A stretch of DNA of 64,000 nt, from the NCBI GenBank assembly GCA_028284605.1, contig JANQRL010000046.1, positions 1 through 64,000 of the forward strand. The letters are read 5' to 3'. The translations under genes were made by a program, and so were the position numbers. The notes beneath the pieces are model-generated. The model saw only the letters and a list, made by a program, of their open reading frames with translations, did no database searches and had not been told where the DNA came from. The stretch comes from Paracoccaceae bacterium. GTDB lineage: Bacteria > Pseudomonadota > Alphaproteobacteria > Rhodobacterales > Rhodobacteraceae. Numbering within the stretch: the first letter of the stretch is position 1; each line of letters starts with the position of its first letter. Of this stretch, positions 18,544 to 28,239 are shown piece after piece.

Positions 18544-19017
18544 ATGCGTATCGCCTTGATTATCATCGTTCTTCTGGTCGTGGGCTTCGCCGCCTGGGTG
18601 CGGCTGGCGCCGACCGATCCGGCCGATTGGCACACCGATCCCCTGACCGCCGAACGGCCCGAAGACGGCGGCTGGCTGATCCGGCCCGAAGGCGGACACG
18701 GAGCAGCGCCGAATTTCGATATGGACGGTGTGACGCTGCTCAGCGCCTTCGATGCGGTGGCCATGACCGAACCGCGCACGACCCGGCTGGCGGGGTCGCC
18801 GGAGGAGGGGCGGATCACTTATGTGTCGCGGTCCCGGCTGTGGGGGTTTCCGGACTACACGACGGTTCAGGCGGTGGCGCTGGACAATGGCGTGACATTG
18901 GCGGTGCATGGCCGGTTGCGCTTCGGTCGCTCCGATATGGGGGTCAATCGCGCGCGGGTGGAGCGGTGGCTAACCACGCTGCGGGAGAGCCTCGCGACGG
19001 CCGGGCCCACCGGCTGA
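18544..19017 (+). CDS. DUF1499 family membrane-anchored protein
   Basis: A 157-residue protein with one N-terminal membrane segment (residues 2-18, [17 protein letters not shown]). A DUF1499-type domain follows, including [18 protein letters not shown] and a C-terminal [16 protein letters not shown] stretch typical of that family. Function unknown; probably periplasmic and tethered. It follows the ureohydrolases by 21 bp and precedes prfA by 40 bp on the same strand. Confidence 0.8.
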   Translation: MRIALIIIVLLVVGFAAWVRLAPTDPADWHTDPLTAERPEDGGWLIRPEGGHGAAPNFDMDGVTLLSAFDAVAMTEPRTTRLAGSPEEGRITYVSRSRLWGFPDYTTVQAVALDNGVTLAVHGRLRFGRSDMGVNRARVERWLTTLRESLATAGPTG

Positions 19018-19057
19018 GCGGCTTGACCGCGCCCCGGCGATGGGGGACATCGCCGGG

Positions 19058-20113
19058 ATGATCCCCGCAGAGACCCTCGACCAGATCACCGCCCGTTTCG
19101 AGTTCCTCGAAGCGCGCATGGCCGAGGGCGCGGCGGGGGACGAGATCGCCCAGCTTGGCCGGGAATACACCGAGCTTCGACCCGTCGTGGAGCAGATCGT
19201 CGAATATCGCGGGCTCGGCGCCCAGATCGCCGAGGCCGAGGCGATGCTCGCCGACCCGGAGATGAAGGCGCTTGCGGAGGAGGAACTGCCGCTCCTGCGC
19301 GCCCGGTTGCCCGAGGTGGAGGCGGCGCTTCGGATCGCGCTCCTGCCCAAGGATGCCGACGACGCCCGCCCTGCCATCGTGGAAATCCGGCCCGGGACCG
19401 GGGGCGAGGAGGCGGCGCTTTTTGCCGGCGATCTCCTCAGGATGTATCAGCGCTATGCCGAGGCGCGGGGCTGGCGCTTCGAGGTGCTGGAAGAGGCGGC
19501 GACCGAACTGGGCGGGATCAAGGAGGTCACGGCCCGGGTCGCCGGCGAGGGGGTCTTTGCCCGGCTGAAATTCGAGAGCGGCGTGCACCGGGTCCAGCGG
19601 GTGCCGGAGACCGAGAGCGGGGGGCGCATTCACACCTCCGCCGCGACCGTCGCGGTGCTGCCCGAGGCCGAGGATGTGGATATCGCCATCGACCCGGCGG
19701 AGATCCGGATCGACACGATGCGCGCCTCCGGGGCCGGCGGGCAGCACGTCAACACCACAGATTCTGCGGTGCGGATCACCCATATCCCCTCCGGCATCGT
19801 CGTCACCAGCTCGGAAAAATCCCAGCACCGCAACCGCGAGATCGCCATGCAGGTGCTGAAGACGCGTCTTTACGATCTCGAACGACAACGGGTGGAGGGG
19901 GAGCGGTCGGCGGACCGCAAGGCCCAGGTCGGCTCCGGCGACCGGTCCGAGCGCATCCGCACCTACAACTTCCCGCAGGGCCGGCTGACCGACCACCGGA
20001 TCGGGCTCACGCTCTACAAGCTCGATCAGGTGATGCAGGGCGATCTCGACGAGGTGATCGACGCGCTCATCGCCGAAACCCAGGCCCGGCAACTCGCGGA
20101 AATGGGCGGGTGA
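19058..20113 (+). CDS. prfA: Peptide chain release factor 1
   Basis: A 351-residue class-I release factor that ends translation at UAA and UAG. The catalytic GGQ is at 227-229 ([14 protein letters not shown]), and the stop-codon recognition tripeptide is PET at 183-185 (RVPETES), in the RF1 position. GGGGGA lies about 9 nt before ATG 19058, which matches the usual MIP start; an in-frame ATG at 19040 would add six residues. prmC follows with a GTGA overlap. Confidence 0.95.
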   Translation: MIPAETLDQITARFEFLEARMAEGAAGDEIAQLGREYTELRPVVEQIVEYRGLGAQIAEAEAMLADPEMKALAEEELPLLRARLPEVEAALRIALLPKDADDARPAIVEIRPGTGGEEAALFAGDLLRMYQRYAEARGWRFEVLEEAATELGGIKEVTARVAGEGVFARLKFESGVHRVQRVPETESGGRIHTSAATVAVLPEAEDVDIAIDPAEIRIDTMRASGAGGQHVNTTDSAVRITHIPSGIVVTSSEKSQHRNREIAMQVLKTRLYDLERQRVEGERSADRKAQVGSGDRSERIRTYNFPQGRLTDHRIGLTLYKLDQVMQGDLDEVIDALIAETQARQLAEMGG

Positions 20114-20964
20114 CCGGCGCGATCGAGGCGCGGACCTCGGCCGAGGCCCTCGCCATCGCGCTGCGTCTCGGTGCCGATTGGCTGTGGCAGAGCGAGAGGC
20201 CGATGGACGAGGCGCGCATTCTTCTGGCTGACGCCGTGGGCGTCGACCGTCATCGCCTGCCGCTGCTCGACGTGGAGGACTTCTCCGACGCCGCCATGGA
20301 CCGTTACGTCAAGGCGCTCTACCGGCGGATGGATGGCGAGCCGGTGAGCCACATCATCCGCCACCGGGATTTCTGGGAGCACCGGTTCGAGGTCACGGCG
20401 GACGTGCTCGACCCGCGCCCGGAGACGGAAACCCTTGTCGCGGCGGGGCTGGAGCGGGAGTTCGCGCGGGTTCTCGATCTCGGGACCGGATCGGGTTGCA
20501 TTCTGCTCAGTCTCCTGGCGGCGCGAAAGGAAGTGCGTGGGTTGGGCACGGACCTCTCCGAGGCGGCGCTCGAGGTTGCGCGGCGCAACGGGATCAAGCT
20601 GAAGCTCGATGAACGCGCGCAATTCGTGGTCTCGGATTGGTTCAAGGCCGTCGAGGGCCGCTTCGACCTGATCGTCTCCAACCCGCCCTATATCGCCGCG
20701 TCGGAGATGGCCGGGTTGCAGCCGGAACTCTCCTATGAGCCGCGTATCGCGTTGACCGACGAGGGCGACGGGCTCTCGGCCTATCGGGCGATTACCGCTG
20801 GCGCGCCGGGGCATCTGACCTCAGGCGGATGGCTCATGGTCGAGGTCGGGGCCGGACGGGCGGAGGCGGTCGCTTCCCTCTTCGCTGCGGCCGGTCTTGT
20901 CAACATCGCCACCCGTCCCGATATGGATGGCAGGCCCCGCGTCGTGCTGGGGCAGGCGGCCTGA
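20110..20964 (+). CDS. prmC: Release factor glutamine methyltransferase PrmC (HemK)
   Basis: A 284-residue SAM-dependent enzyme that methylates the GGQ glutamine of release factors. The SAM-binding [15 protein letters not shown] and the NPPY active-site motif (SNPPYIA, about residue 191) are present. The GTG start at 20110 overlaps the prfA stop, so enzyme and substrate are translationally coupled, a widespread arrangement. The length fits the family. Confidence 0.95.
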   Translation: MTGAIEARTSAEALAIALRLGADWLWQSERPMDEARILLADAVGVDRHRLPLLDVEDFSDAAMDRYVKALYRRMDGEPVSHIIRHRDFWEHRFEVTADVLDPRPETETLVAAGLEREFARVLDLGTGSGCILLSLLAARKEVRGLGTDLSEAALEVARRNGIKLKLDERAQFVVSDWFKAVEGRFDLIVSNPPYIAASEMAGLQPELSYEPRIALTDEGDGLSAYRAITAGAPGHLTSGGWLMVEVGAGRAEAVASLFAAAGLVNIATRPDMDGRPRVVLGQAA

Positions 20965-21188
20965 CCGCGCCGGATACCGGTCGGGATTCGGCCGGCAAAT
21001 CCGAAAAATGCGCCCTTTGGCCTTGATATGGGCCGAAAGTCGTGTTTACTCCCCTTTATCGGCAGGGATGTGGGCCCTAGGCTCTCCCCCCGATCAGTCG
21101 CCAGAAATCGCACCGGCCAGAAACAGATGTCGCACATGAGGTGCGGACGGGCGCGGCGCAAAAACGATGCAGGCGGAACGAGACGTTC

Positions 21189-21704
21189 ATGAGATCATCG
21201 AAGTCACGCTCGCGGGGCAACAAGAACCGCAACCGGCCCTCGGGCGGCAATATCATCAACCGGGTGTTCGACAGCTCCGGTCCCGATGGCAAGGTGCGCG
21301 GCACGCCGCAGCAGATCATCGACAAATACAACCAGCTCCATCGCGACGCGGTGCTCGCCGGCGACCGGGTGGATGCGGAGAACTATGCCCAACATGGCGA
21401 GCACTACACGCGGATGCTGGCCGAGGCGCAGCGCGAGGTCGAGGCCAAGCGCGAGGAACAGGAGCGGCAGAACCGCGAACGCCAGGCCGAGCGCGACCGC
21501 GAGCGCAATGACCGGCTGAAGGCCCAGGAGGCCGCGGCGGCCGATCCGGGGCTGCTGGAAAACGGCGAGGCGGCCGGTGCGAGCGGCCTCGGCGAGACCC
21601 CCGAGGACGGGCCGAAACCGCGCTCCCGCTCCCGGTCGCGCAGCCGGCCCCGTCCGCCCGAAGAGGGCTCGGCAGGCGATGCCGCGCCTGAGGCGGCGGA
21701 GTAG
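21189..21704 (+). CDS. DUF4167 domain protein
   Basis: A 171-residue, very charged protein. The N-terminal basic part (MRSSKSRSRGNKNRNRP, then NIINRVFDSSGPDGKVRGTP and an HYTRMLAEAQREVE helix) matches DUF4167, usually found beside prmC in alphaproteobacteria. The middle is a predicted coiled coil rich in E, R and Q. The C-terminal tail has RSRSRSRSRPRP-like repeats and is probably disordered. A nucleic-acid-binding role is suggested by composition only. ATG 21189 is the family start. Confidence 0.87.
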   Translation: MRSSKSRSRGNKNRNRPSGGNIINRVFDSSGPDGKVRGTPQQIIDKYNQLHRDAVLAGDRVDAENYAQHGEHYTRMLAEAQREVEAKREEQERQNRERQAERDRERNDRLKAQEAAAADPGLLENGEAAGASGLGETPEDGPKPRSRSRSRSRPRPPEEGSAGDAAPEAAE

Positions 21705-21761
21705 GGCCGGCCGCAACGGGTCCGTCACGTCCCTTCGATCGAAGCGCTTTCCCGAAGCTCT

Positions 21762-21804
21762 CTGATTCTCGCGAAAATCAGGTCCGAGTTTTCGCGAAAA
21801 CTCG
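21762..21804. repeat. Paired palindrome element with TCGCGA core (variant)
   Basis: Two 20-bp palindromes: 21762-21781 (one mismatched pair) and 21785-21804 (perfect, arm CGAGTTTTCG), centres 23 bp apart. Both have a TCGCGA centre. A short palindrome CTTCGATCGAAG lies at 21733-21744 and rough inverted GCGCTT/CCCGA segments flank the pair. It lies between the convergent DUF4167 and rsmA genes, so it may also act as a terminator. Confidence 0.75.
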
Positions 21805-21845
21805 CGGCCTCGGGAAGCGCCAGCTGTCAATTCCGTTCGGCGTTG

Positions 21846-22691
21846 TTAGAGCAATTCAGTCAAGCTCCGAGTGAGAGCGCAGAACCGCTCCAGATCGATC
21901 TGCTCGGCGCGATCCGTCGGTGCAATGCCCGCGGCCTCGAGATGCGCCTCGATATCGGGGGCCAAGCCCTTCAGGCTCGACCGCAGCATCTTGCGCCGCT
22001 GGTTGAAGGCCGTAGCCACGACCCGTTCCAGCATCCCGGGATCGGCGGGGTAGCGCGGCGCCGGCAACGCGTCGAGATGGACCACGGCGCTTGAGACTTT
22101 CGGCGGCGGGGTGAAGGCTTGGGGCGGCAGGTCCATGACGATCCTTGCATCGCAGCGCCACTGGGCCAGGAGCGCGAGGCGGCCATAGGCCTTGCTGCCC
22201 GGCGCGGCGGTGATCCGCTGGGCCACTTCGCGCTGGAACATCAGCGTCAGCGACAACCACCGCGGCGGCCAGTCCGGCGGGGTGAGCCAGCGCACCAGAA
22301 GCTCGGTGCCGACATTGTAGGGCAGGTTCGCCACGATCCGCACCGGCGGTGCAAGATGGGCGAACGGATCGAGGCTGAGCGCGTCGCCCTCCAGCACCGT
22401 CAGCCGCCCGGGATAGGTCTCGGCGATCTCCGCCAGGGCGGGCAGACAGCGTGGGTCTTTCTCCACCGCGACCAAATGGCGTGCCCCTTCGGAGAGCAGC
22501 CCCCGGGTCAGCCCGCCGGGTCCGGGTCCGACCTCCAACACGTCGCAGGCGGTCAGGTCCCCGGCCTGCCGGGCGATCTTGGCGGTGAGGTTCAGATCGA
22601 GGAGGAAGTTCTGCCCCAGCGCCTTGCGCGCGCTCAACCCCTGGGCCGCGATCACCTCGCGGAGCGGCGGCAGGCTATCGATGGCGCTCAC
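21846..22691 (-). CDS. rsmA: 16S rRNA dimethyladenosine transferase RsmA (KsgA)
   Basis: A 281-residue SAM-dependent enzyme that dimethylates two adjacent adenines near the 3' end of 16S rRNA, a late step of 30S assembly. [21 protein letters not shown] and [15 protein letters not shown] mark the family. It is the last gene of the lptF-lptG-lptD-surA-pdxA-rsmA run. The 99 bp separating it from pdxA contain a candidate 31-codon ORF. Confidence 0.95.
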   Translation of the reverse strand: MSAIDSLPPLREVIAAQGLSARKALGQNFLLDLNLTAKIARQAGDLTACDVLEVGPGPGGLTRGLLSEGARHLVAVEKDPRCLPALAEIAETYPGRLTVLEGDALSLDPFAHLAPPVRIVANLPYNVGTELLVRWLTPPDWPPRWLSLTLMFQREVAQRITAAPGSKAYGRLALLAQWRCDARIVMDLPPQAFTPPPKVSSAVVHLDALPAPRYPADPGMLERVVATAFNQRRKMLRSSLKGLAPDIEAHLEAAGIAPTDRAEQIDLERFCALTRSLTELL

Positions 22692-22702
22692 CGGCGGCCC
22701 GC

Positions 22703-22798
22703 TCAGCTACGGGCGGTGGCGGACATACGCCACCCCACCCACTTGTTCCGCTCCGCCACCGTCCCTTCGAGGCAATAGAGGCGGGTGCGGTCAGGCAT
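22703..22798 (-). CDS. Candidate 31-residue small ORF between pdxA and rsmA
   Basis: The ATG at 22798 lies inside the last codons of pdxA (TATGCCTGA), so it could be translated by termination-reinitiation. The predicted peptide contains [19 protein letters not shown] and ends two dozen bases before rsmA; the codons mostly carry G or C in third position. No family is known to me. It might instead be spacer or a decayed gene end. Confidence 0.35.
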   Translation of the reverse strand: MPDRTRLYCLEGTVAERNKWVGWRMSATARS

Positions 22799-23771
22799 AG
22801 TCGGGACTCCCGGACCTTCCCCGGGTCGCGGCCAGGGTTCGGGCCAGCCGGAGGGCGGCGATCATCGAGGTGGCGTCGGCCTCGCCGGTGCCGGCGATGT
22901 CGAAGGCGGTGCCGTGGTCGGGTGAGGTGCGGATGAAGGGCAGGCCAAGGGTGACGTTGATCCCACCGGAGAAGTCCAGGGTCTTGATCGGGATCAGCGC
23001 CTGGTCGTGATACATTGCCACGGCGGCGTCGTAGCGGGCGCGGGCGGGGCCATGGAACATCGTGTCGGCCGAAAGCGGCCCGGCGATGTCGAATCCCTCG
23101 CCGCGCAGCCGGTCCAGCACCGGTGCGATCAACTCGATCTCCTCGCGCCCCATGCGTCCGCCCTCGCCGGCATGGGGGTTGAGTCCCGCGACGGCGAGGC
23201 GCGGGGCGGGAAGGCCGAAATCACGGATCAGGGCGGTGTGGGTGAGACGCAGGGTCTCTTCGAGGCCCCGGGCGGTCAGGGCGCGCGGCACCTCGGAGAG
23301 CGGGATATGGATCGTGGCCGGCACGACGCGGAGCGCGTCGCAGGCCAGCATCATCGCCACCGGCACGTCTCCGGCGAGATGGGCGAGGTATTCGGTATGG
23401 CCGGGAAAGGCGAAGCCGGCGCCCTCGGCCAGGGCCTGCTTGTGGATCGGCGCGGTGCAGAGCGCGGAGCAGGCGCCGGATTGAACCAGCTCCACGCCTG
23501 CGGCAATGGCGGCGATGACATGCGCGGCGTGGCGGGGGTGCGGGAGACCGGCCCGCGCCGGCGGGCCGAACTCCCGCACCAGGACCGGGAGGGCGGTCGC
23601 GCTTGCCGCCTCGGCGGCGTCCGCGACCGCCTGCCAGGGCGTGCCGTCGGGCAGATGTGTGGGATCGCCGATCCAGAGCAAGCTCACCTCACCCCGGAGC
23701 GCAGCCCAGGCCTTCGCGGCGATCTCCGGGCCGATCCCGGCCGGCTCGCCGCAGGAGATGGCGATGGTCAT
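22791..23771 (-). CDS. pdxA: 4-hydroxythreonine-4-phosphate dehydrogenase
   Basis: A 326-residue NAD-dependent enzyme of the DXP-dependent pyridoxal phosphate pathway. The visible motifs are SCGEPAGIGPEI at the start, FPGHTEYLA, NPHAGEGG and AMYHDQALIPIK with metal-binding histidines. Its ATG overlaps the surA stop by 4 nt, so it is coupled to surA. The order surA-pdxA-rsmA is conserved in proteobacteria. Confidence 0.95.
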   Translation of the reverse strand: MTIAISCGEPAGIGPEIAAKAWAALRGEVSLLWIGDPTHLPDGTPWQAVADAAEAASATALPVLVREFGPPARAGLPHPRHAAHVIAAIAAGVELVQSGACSALCTAPIHKQALAEGAGFAFPGHTEYLAHLAGDVPVAMMLACDALRVVPATIHIPLSEVPRALTARGLEETLRLTHTALIRDFGLPAPRLAVAGLNPHAGEGGRMGREEIELIAPVLDRLRGEGFDIAGPLSADTMFHGPARARYDAAVAMYHDQALIPIKTLDFSGGINVTLGLPFIRTSPDHGTAFDIAGTGEADATSMIAALRLARTLAATRGRSGSPDYA

Positions 23772-25009
23772 TCCAGGATGCGGATCGTCGCAGAGGCCCT
23801 GAGTTCGGCCAGAAGCGCATCCGCATAGCCGTTCAGCCGCTGGGTCCGGAGCCGGCTGCGCACCGCGTCGCGGTCGATATCCACCTCCAGCGACGGCACC
23901 CGCCCGCAGAGCATCAGGAAGACCAGGGTCTCGCCATTGGCCCGGGTCAGCGCATAGGACACCTCGCCCGGATCGAGCCGGGCCAGTTCGAGGGCCACGT
24001 CCTCGGGGATTTCGGAAGGCGGCAGGCTGCTGCGCTCAAGCTGCTCTTCGGGCAGGCCCCGGGCCACACCGTAGAGGTCGTCGCAGGTATCGACGCGCTG
24101 CGCGATCCGCGCCGCTTCGCGCAAAGCCGCGTCGCTGCGCCCGCCGGCAATGTAGAAGGCGGCGTATTCAATGGCCGCGGGCTCCGGGATCGGCTGCGAA
24201 ACCTCGCGGATATCGCGGAGCTGGAAGAGCGCGATGCCATTGGTGATCGGGATCGGCGCCGTGACCTCGCCGGGCGCCAGATCGAGGATCAGCGGCCGGA
24301 TCTGGGCCGGGTAATTGGTGATCGGCAGCCAGGGCAGGCGGCCGCCATTGTTGCGCGAGGGCAGGGCGGAGACCCGGCGCGCCTCGGCAGAAAAGGCCGA
24401 GGTGGAGGTCAGCCGTGCGATCCGCTCGGCGGTGGCCTGGGCCCGGGCGGCCTCGGGCGGGGGGGCTGCGATGATGATTTCCGAGAGCAGCACCTCGATG
24501 GACGACCCGGTGCCGCCGGATTGCCCGAGCGCCTGGTCGACCTCCGCCTCGGTGATCTGGGCGCGGTCGGCGAAGCGGGTGCGGATGTAATCCCGCCAGC
24601 TTACACCGACGCGGACGAAATCGCGCAGCGTCTCCTCCTCCACCCCGGCACCGGCCAGCACTTGCAGGAACTCGTCGAGCGGCAAGTCGGTGCGTCCGGC
24701 GAAATCCTCCATCGCGATGGCCAGCGCCTCGTCGGTAAGCCGCAGGCCCGCGCTGCGCAGGGCCTGGAGCTTCAACCGGTCCTCGATAAGCTGTTCGCGG
24801 GCCAGTTCGGAGAGGGTGCCGGGCGTGCCGAACACCTCGAGCATTCGGACGCGCTGGTCGATCTCGAAACGGGTGATCACATCGTTGTCGACGGTGATCG
24901 CGGGCGAAAACAGCCCCTGGGCCAACACCGGCTGGGCGAAGCTCAGAAGGAGGCTCAGTAGGCCGGTCAGAAGCGTCTTGGAAGGCATGTTGGTGCTCGT
25001 TCGCCGCAT
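23768..25009 (-). CDS. surA: SurA-like periplasmic peptidyl-prolyl isomerase / chaperone
   Basis: A 413-residue exported chaperone for outer-membrane proteins. A signal peptide (TLLTGLLSLLLSFAQPVLAQ) is followed by the SurA N-domain opening ITVDNDVITRFEIDQRVRML. A parvulin-like domain lies around residues 170-280 (RNNGGRLPWLP, IANGIALFQL-type strands). Met 25009 is used; Met 24988 would give a shorter signal peptide and neither has a strong ribosome binding site. It sits between lptD and pdxA and probably helps to fold LptD. Confidence 0.9.
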   Translation of the reverse strand: MRRTSTNMPSKTLLTGLLSLLLSFAQPVLAQGLFSPAITVDNDVITRFEIDQRVRMLEVFGTPGTLSELAREQLIEDRLKLQALRSAGLRLTDEALAIAMEDFAGRTDLPLDEFLQVLAGAGVEEETLRDFVRVGVSWRDYIRTRFADRAQITEAEVDQALGQSGGTGSSIEVLLSEIIIAAPPPEAARAQATAERIARLTSTSAFSAEARRVSALPSRNNGGRLPWLPITNYPAQIRPLILDLAPGEVTAPIPITNGIALFQLRDIREVSQPIPEPAAIEYAAFYIAGGRSDAALREAARIAQRVDTCDDLYGVARGLPEEQLERSSLPPSEIPEDVALELARLDPGEVSYALTRANGETLVFLMLCGRVPSLEVDIDRDAVRSRLRTQRLNGYADALLAELRASATIRILE

Positions 25010-25030
25010 CGTTGATCGTCTTTTTGTCGC

Positions 25031-27145
25031 TCATCCGCCGCATTGGCGGGCCGGTCCGGCCCCGCTGCGCCCGGCGGAGAAGCCGGAGAGCGCGACGGCG
25101 ACGCCGAAATCGGTCGTGGTTGCCACATTAGTCGATGAGGCGAAGCGGCGCGAGGCCGAAAGCCCGACCGTCACGCATTCGTTGCGCCATTCCACGGCCA
25201 GCCCGACCTGGGCGGCGCGGTCGGCGATCAGATCGTAACGCGCATTGCCGCTGACAGCCCAGACATCGCTGAACCGGTAGGCGCCATCGAGGGTCCATTC
25301 CGACACCGTGTCGGTCCGCAGCTCCGCTGCGTCCTCGGGCAGAAACACATAGGCCGCCGAGAGAAAGAGAGGTCCTCCGGTCCAGCGCAGCCGCGCCTCG
25401 GATTTGGTGACCTCGGCGCTTTCGTCGAACAGCGCCCGCGCGTCGAAGGTCAGTCCCCGAGGCCAGGCAATCTGACCGGAGACCAGCCAGTCCGAGGTTT
25501 CGCCCGACAGGCCGGAACTGTCGCTGAACCCGTCCGGGGCGGCGTTGTCGTCGAAGACGCGGCCGGCACTCAGGGTGGAGCGCAGTCCGCCCGGACCGGT
25601 CCGGGTCCAAGTCAGCCCGATCGCCGCCCTGGTGCCGGTCTCGCGCAGGTCCTCGCCGGCGAACCGCGACAGGGCGAGCAGGTTTCCGGCGTCGAAATCG
25701 GCGACCACGCTGTCCTCGTTCGGCGGCGTGCCGCCGTAGCTCTCCGACCAGGCGAGTTGCACCACGGGCTCAATCAGGTGCAGCGCGCCGTTTTGTGCCT
25801 GCCCGGCGAGCGGCCAGCGCAGGGTCAGCGCGGCGGCGGGCGTCGTCCGAAGGATCGTGCTGTTGAAGCTCTGATCCTGGGCCACGCCGTAATAGTCGAG
25901 ATCGAGCGCCGCCTCTGCTTCTGCGACGATCCCGGCCGGGCCGATCCATCCCGCCTGCCAGCCGGCGCCGAAGCCGAGCCGGGCGACGTCGCGGCCGTCG
26001 TTGCCATCGGTTCTCGACGGTCGGTACAGGCTGTCGAAGGCGCCGGCGAGCGTCAGCGTCCCGCCCAGCGCGTCGGGGGCGAAGCGGCGCTCATAGCGCA
26101 GCTCCCCGACCAGGCCCGGCAGGATTTCGTTGTCATCGCCCGCCCGCAGGGAGCGAAACGAGATCACGCTGGCGCGGAACAGGCTGTCATCGGCGATCCG
26201 GGTCAGCGCCACCTCGCTGTCGAGCCGGTCGGTGTTCGAGACGCCGTAATCGGAGAGGTAGGCGTCGTCGGAAACCGCCTCGAGATCGAACGACAGGAGC
26301 GCACCGCGGTCGAGTAGGAATGCACCGGTTGCCGTGAGGTAGCCGCGCGCGCCCTCGGGGCGCAGCGTATCGTCCGAAGCGGCGCCGCCGATCTGCATGA
26401 ACCCGCGGTCGAAAGCCTGACGATAGCGGAATTCGAGGGTTCGGGTCTGCGGGGCGATGAACGGTGTCAGCGTCAGATCGCGACTGTCGCCGAGCCGGAT
26501 GAAGTAGGGGATGCGGAGCCCGGTGCCGAGCCGGTCATTGCCGCGAATCTGCGGGATCAGGAACCCGGTCGCGCGGTCCAGCGTCGGGTCCGGCAGGCGC
26601 ATCCGTGGCAGCCAGAGGATCGGCAGGCCGGCGACCCGGAGCTGGGCATTCTCGAAATAGAGCTGGCGCTCCACCTCATCGTGGATGACCCGGCTGGCGC
26701 GAATCTCCCAGAGCGGGTCCTCCGCACCGCAAACCCGGCAGGAGGTGACGGCGGCCTTGTGGAGCTGTGAGTAGCGCCCCTCGACCCGGTCGATCCGGTT
26801 GGCGGCGAGTTGCAGTTCCCGCTCGAGCACCAGCCGCGCCCCGAGCAGCATGCCGCCTTCGAGCCGCGGATCGAGATCGGCCTCGCGCGCGGTGAGGATC
26901 GCGCCGTCCGGCGTGACGATCAGGATCGGCCCGGTGATCGTCATCCGGTCCCCGGCACGGTCATAGGTGATCGCCTCGGCCGAGAGCCGGGTGCCGTCGT
27001 GGAACACCTCGACATTGCCGCGCGCGATCAGCTCCCCCTCCGCCGTCACCAGCACCTCGTCGGCCACCAGGGTCGCCGCCATCTGGGCGGTAGCGCTATC
27101 CGCAAGGGTCAGGGCCACAAGGATCGCAAGGAGGCGGCGGATCAT
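25031..27145 (-). CDS. lptD: LPS-assembly outer-membrane protein LptD
   Basis: A 704-residue outer-membrane translocon subunit that inserts LPS into the outer leaflet with LptE. A signal peptide (LLAILVALTLADSATAQ) precedes an OstA-type jellyroll domain (EVLVTAEGELIARGNVEVFHDG), followed by a large beta barrel up to the C-terminus. A CRVCG motif around residue 135 supplies cysteines near those used for disulfides in the family. Its ATG overlaps the lptG stop by 4 nt. Confidence 0.94.
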   Translation of the reverse strand: MIRRLLAILVALTLADSATAQMAATLVADEVLVTAEGELIARGNVEVFHDGTRLSAEAITYDRAGDRMTITGPILIVTPDGAILTAREADLDPRLEGGMLLGARLVLERELQLAANRIDRVEGRYSQLHKAAVTSCRVCGAEDPLWEIRASRVIHDEVERQLYFENAQLRVAGLPILWLPRMRLPDPTLDRATGFLIPQIRGNDRLGTGLRIPYFIRLGDSRDLTLTPFIAPQTRTLEFRYRQAFDRGFMQIGGAASDDTLRPEGARGYLTATGAFLLDRGALLSFDLEAVSDDAYLSDYGVSNTDRLDSEVALTRIADDSLFRASVISFRSLRAGDDNEILPGLVGELRYERRFAPDALGGTLTLAGAFDSLYRPSRTDGNDGRDVARLGFGAGWQAGWIGPAGIVAEAEAALDLDYYGVAQDQSFNSTILRTTPAAALTLRWPLAGQAQNGALHLIEPVVQLAWSESYGGTPPNEDSVVADFDAGNLLALSRFAGEDLRETGTRAAIGLTWTRTGPGGLRSTLSAGRVFDDNAAPDGFSDSSGLSGETSDWLVSGQIAWPRGLTFDARALFDESAEVTKSEARLRWTGGPLFLSAAYVFLPEDAAELRTDTVSEWTLDGAYRFSDVWAVSGNARYDLIADRAAQVGLAVEWRNECVTVGLSASRRFASSTNVATTTDFGVAVALSGFSAGRSGAGPARQCGG

Positions 27146-28239
27146 CCGTCCTCCAGATGCAGCAGCAACCCGAGCGCCAGCCCGATGGCGGCGAGCGGCG
27201 GCGCCCAGGCGGCCAGCACCACCGGAAGGTCGCCGTTCTCGCCGAGCACCTGGGTGAAGTTGCGCAGGAAGTAGAGCCCGAAACTGACCAGGATCGCAGC
27301 CATCACCATCGCCCCGGTCCGGCCGCCGCGCTGATGGCGCATGGTGAACCCGGCCCCGATCAGCACCATGGCGACCAGGAAGGCCGGCAGCGCCAGCTCC
27401 ATTTGCAGCCAGACCTCGTGCCGCGAGGCCGAGAAGCCGGCCTCCTGCAACCGGTCGATGAAGCGCGGCAGCTCCCAGATCGGGATCGAGGAGGGGGTGC
27501 CGAAACTGTCGCGTATCTCGTCGGCGGTCAGCGTCGAGGGCAGGGTCAGCGTCGCGTGGGTCGCCGCGAGGGCCTCGGGGTTGGCGTGGCCGGCAAGCGG
27601 CCAGACCTTGGCGTTGGCAATCTCCCAGGCGCCGGGGACGAGCCGCGCGCGGGCGGCCTCGATGCGCTGCAACGGTCCGCCATCCGGGGCGAAGCTCAGG
27701 AACGTCACGCCGCTCAGTTCGGTGCCGTCGAGATTGGCCCGCTCGGCGCGGATCACGGTCTGCCCCTCATCGCCGCCCTGACGCAGATAGACTGCGTCCG
27801 GGGACAGCGCGAGGACGCTCTGCCCGTCGGCGCGCAGGGCGTTGATGCGGCTTTCATATTCGGCGGAGGTCGCGGCCACGATCGGGTTGACCATCGCGAC
27901 GGCCAGGCCACCGATGAGGAGCGCGCCAAGAACCGGTGCCAGCAGGGCCCGGAGGGCGGAACGGCCGGCGGCGCGGGACACCACCAGCTCCGAGGAGCGG
28001 GCGAGGGACAAAAACAGGGTGATCGTGGCCAGAATGACCAGGAGCGGCAGGATCTGGTAGAGCCCCGAGGGCAGGTTCAGCAATATCAGCGGGACCAGAT
28101 CGGACATCGTGGCGCCGTCGTCGGAGTAGCGCCTCAGATGCTCGATAAGGTCGAAAAAGCCGAGCATCAGCGTGAAGACCGCCAGTAATCCGGCGAATGC
28201 GGTGAGAAAGCGGCGCCCGAAATAGAGATGCAGGATCAC
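27142..28239 (-). CDS. lptG: LPS export ABC transporter permease LptG
   Basis: A 365-residue YjgP/YjgQ permease with N-terminal membrane helices, a periplasmic beta-jellyroll domain and C-terminal helices. With LptF and LptB it extracts LPS from the inner membrane. LILLNLPSGLYQILPLLVIL and SELVVSRAAGRS are typical. It overlaps lptF by 4 nt upstream and lptD by 4 nt downstream, one tightly coupled operon. Confidence 0.93.
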   Translation of the reverse strand: MILHLYFGRRFLTAFAGLLAVFTLMLGFFDLIEHLRRYSDDGATMSDLVPLILLNLPSGLYQILPLLVILATITLFLSLARSSELVVSRAAGRSALRALLAPVLGALLIGGLAVAMVNPIVAATSAEYESRINALRADGQSVLALSPDAVYLRQGGDEGQTVIRAERANLDGTELSGVTFLSFAPDGGPLQRIEAARARLVPGAWEIANAKVWPLAGHANPEALAATHATLTLPSTLTADEIRDSFGTPSSIPIWELPRFIDRLQEAGFSASRHEVWLQMELALPAFLVAMVLIGAGFTMRHQRGGRTGAMVMAAILVSFGLYFLRNFTQVLGENGDLPVVLAAWAPPLAAIGLALGLLLHLEDG

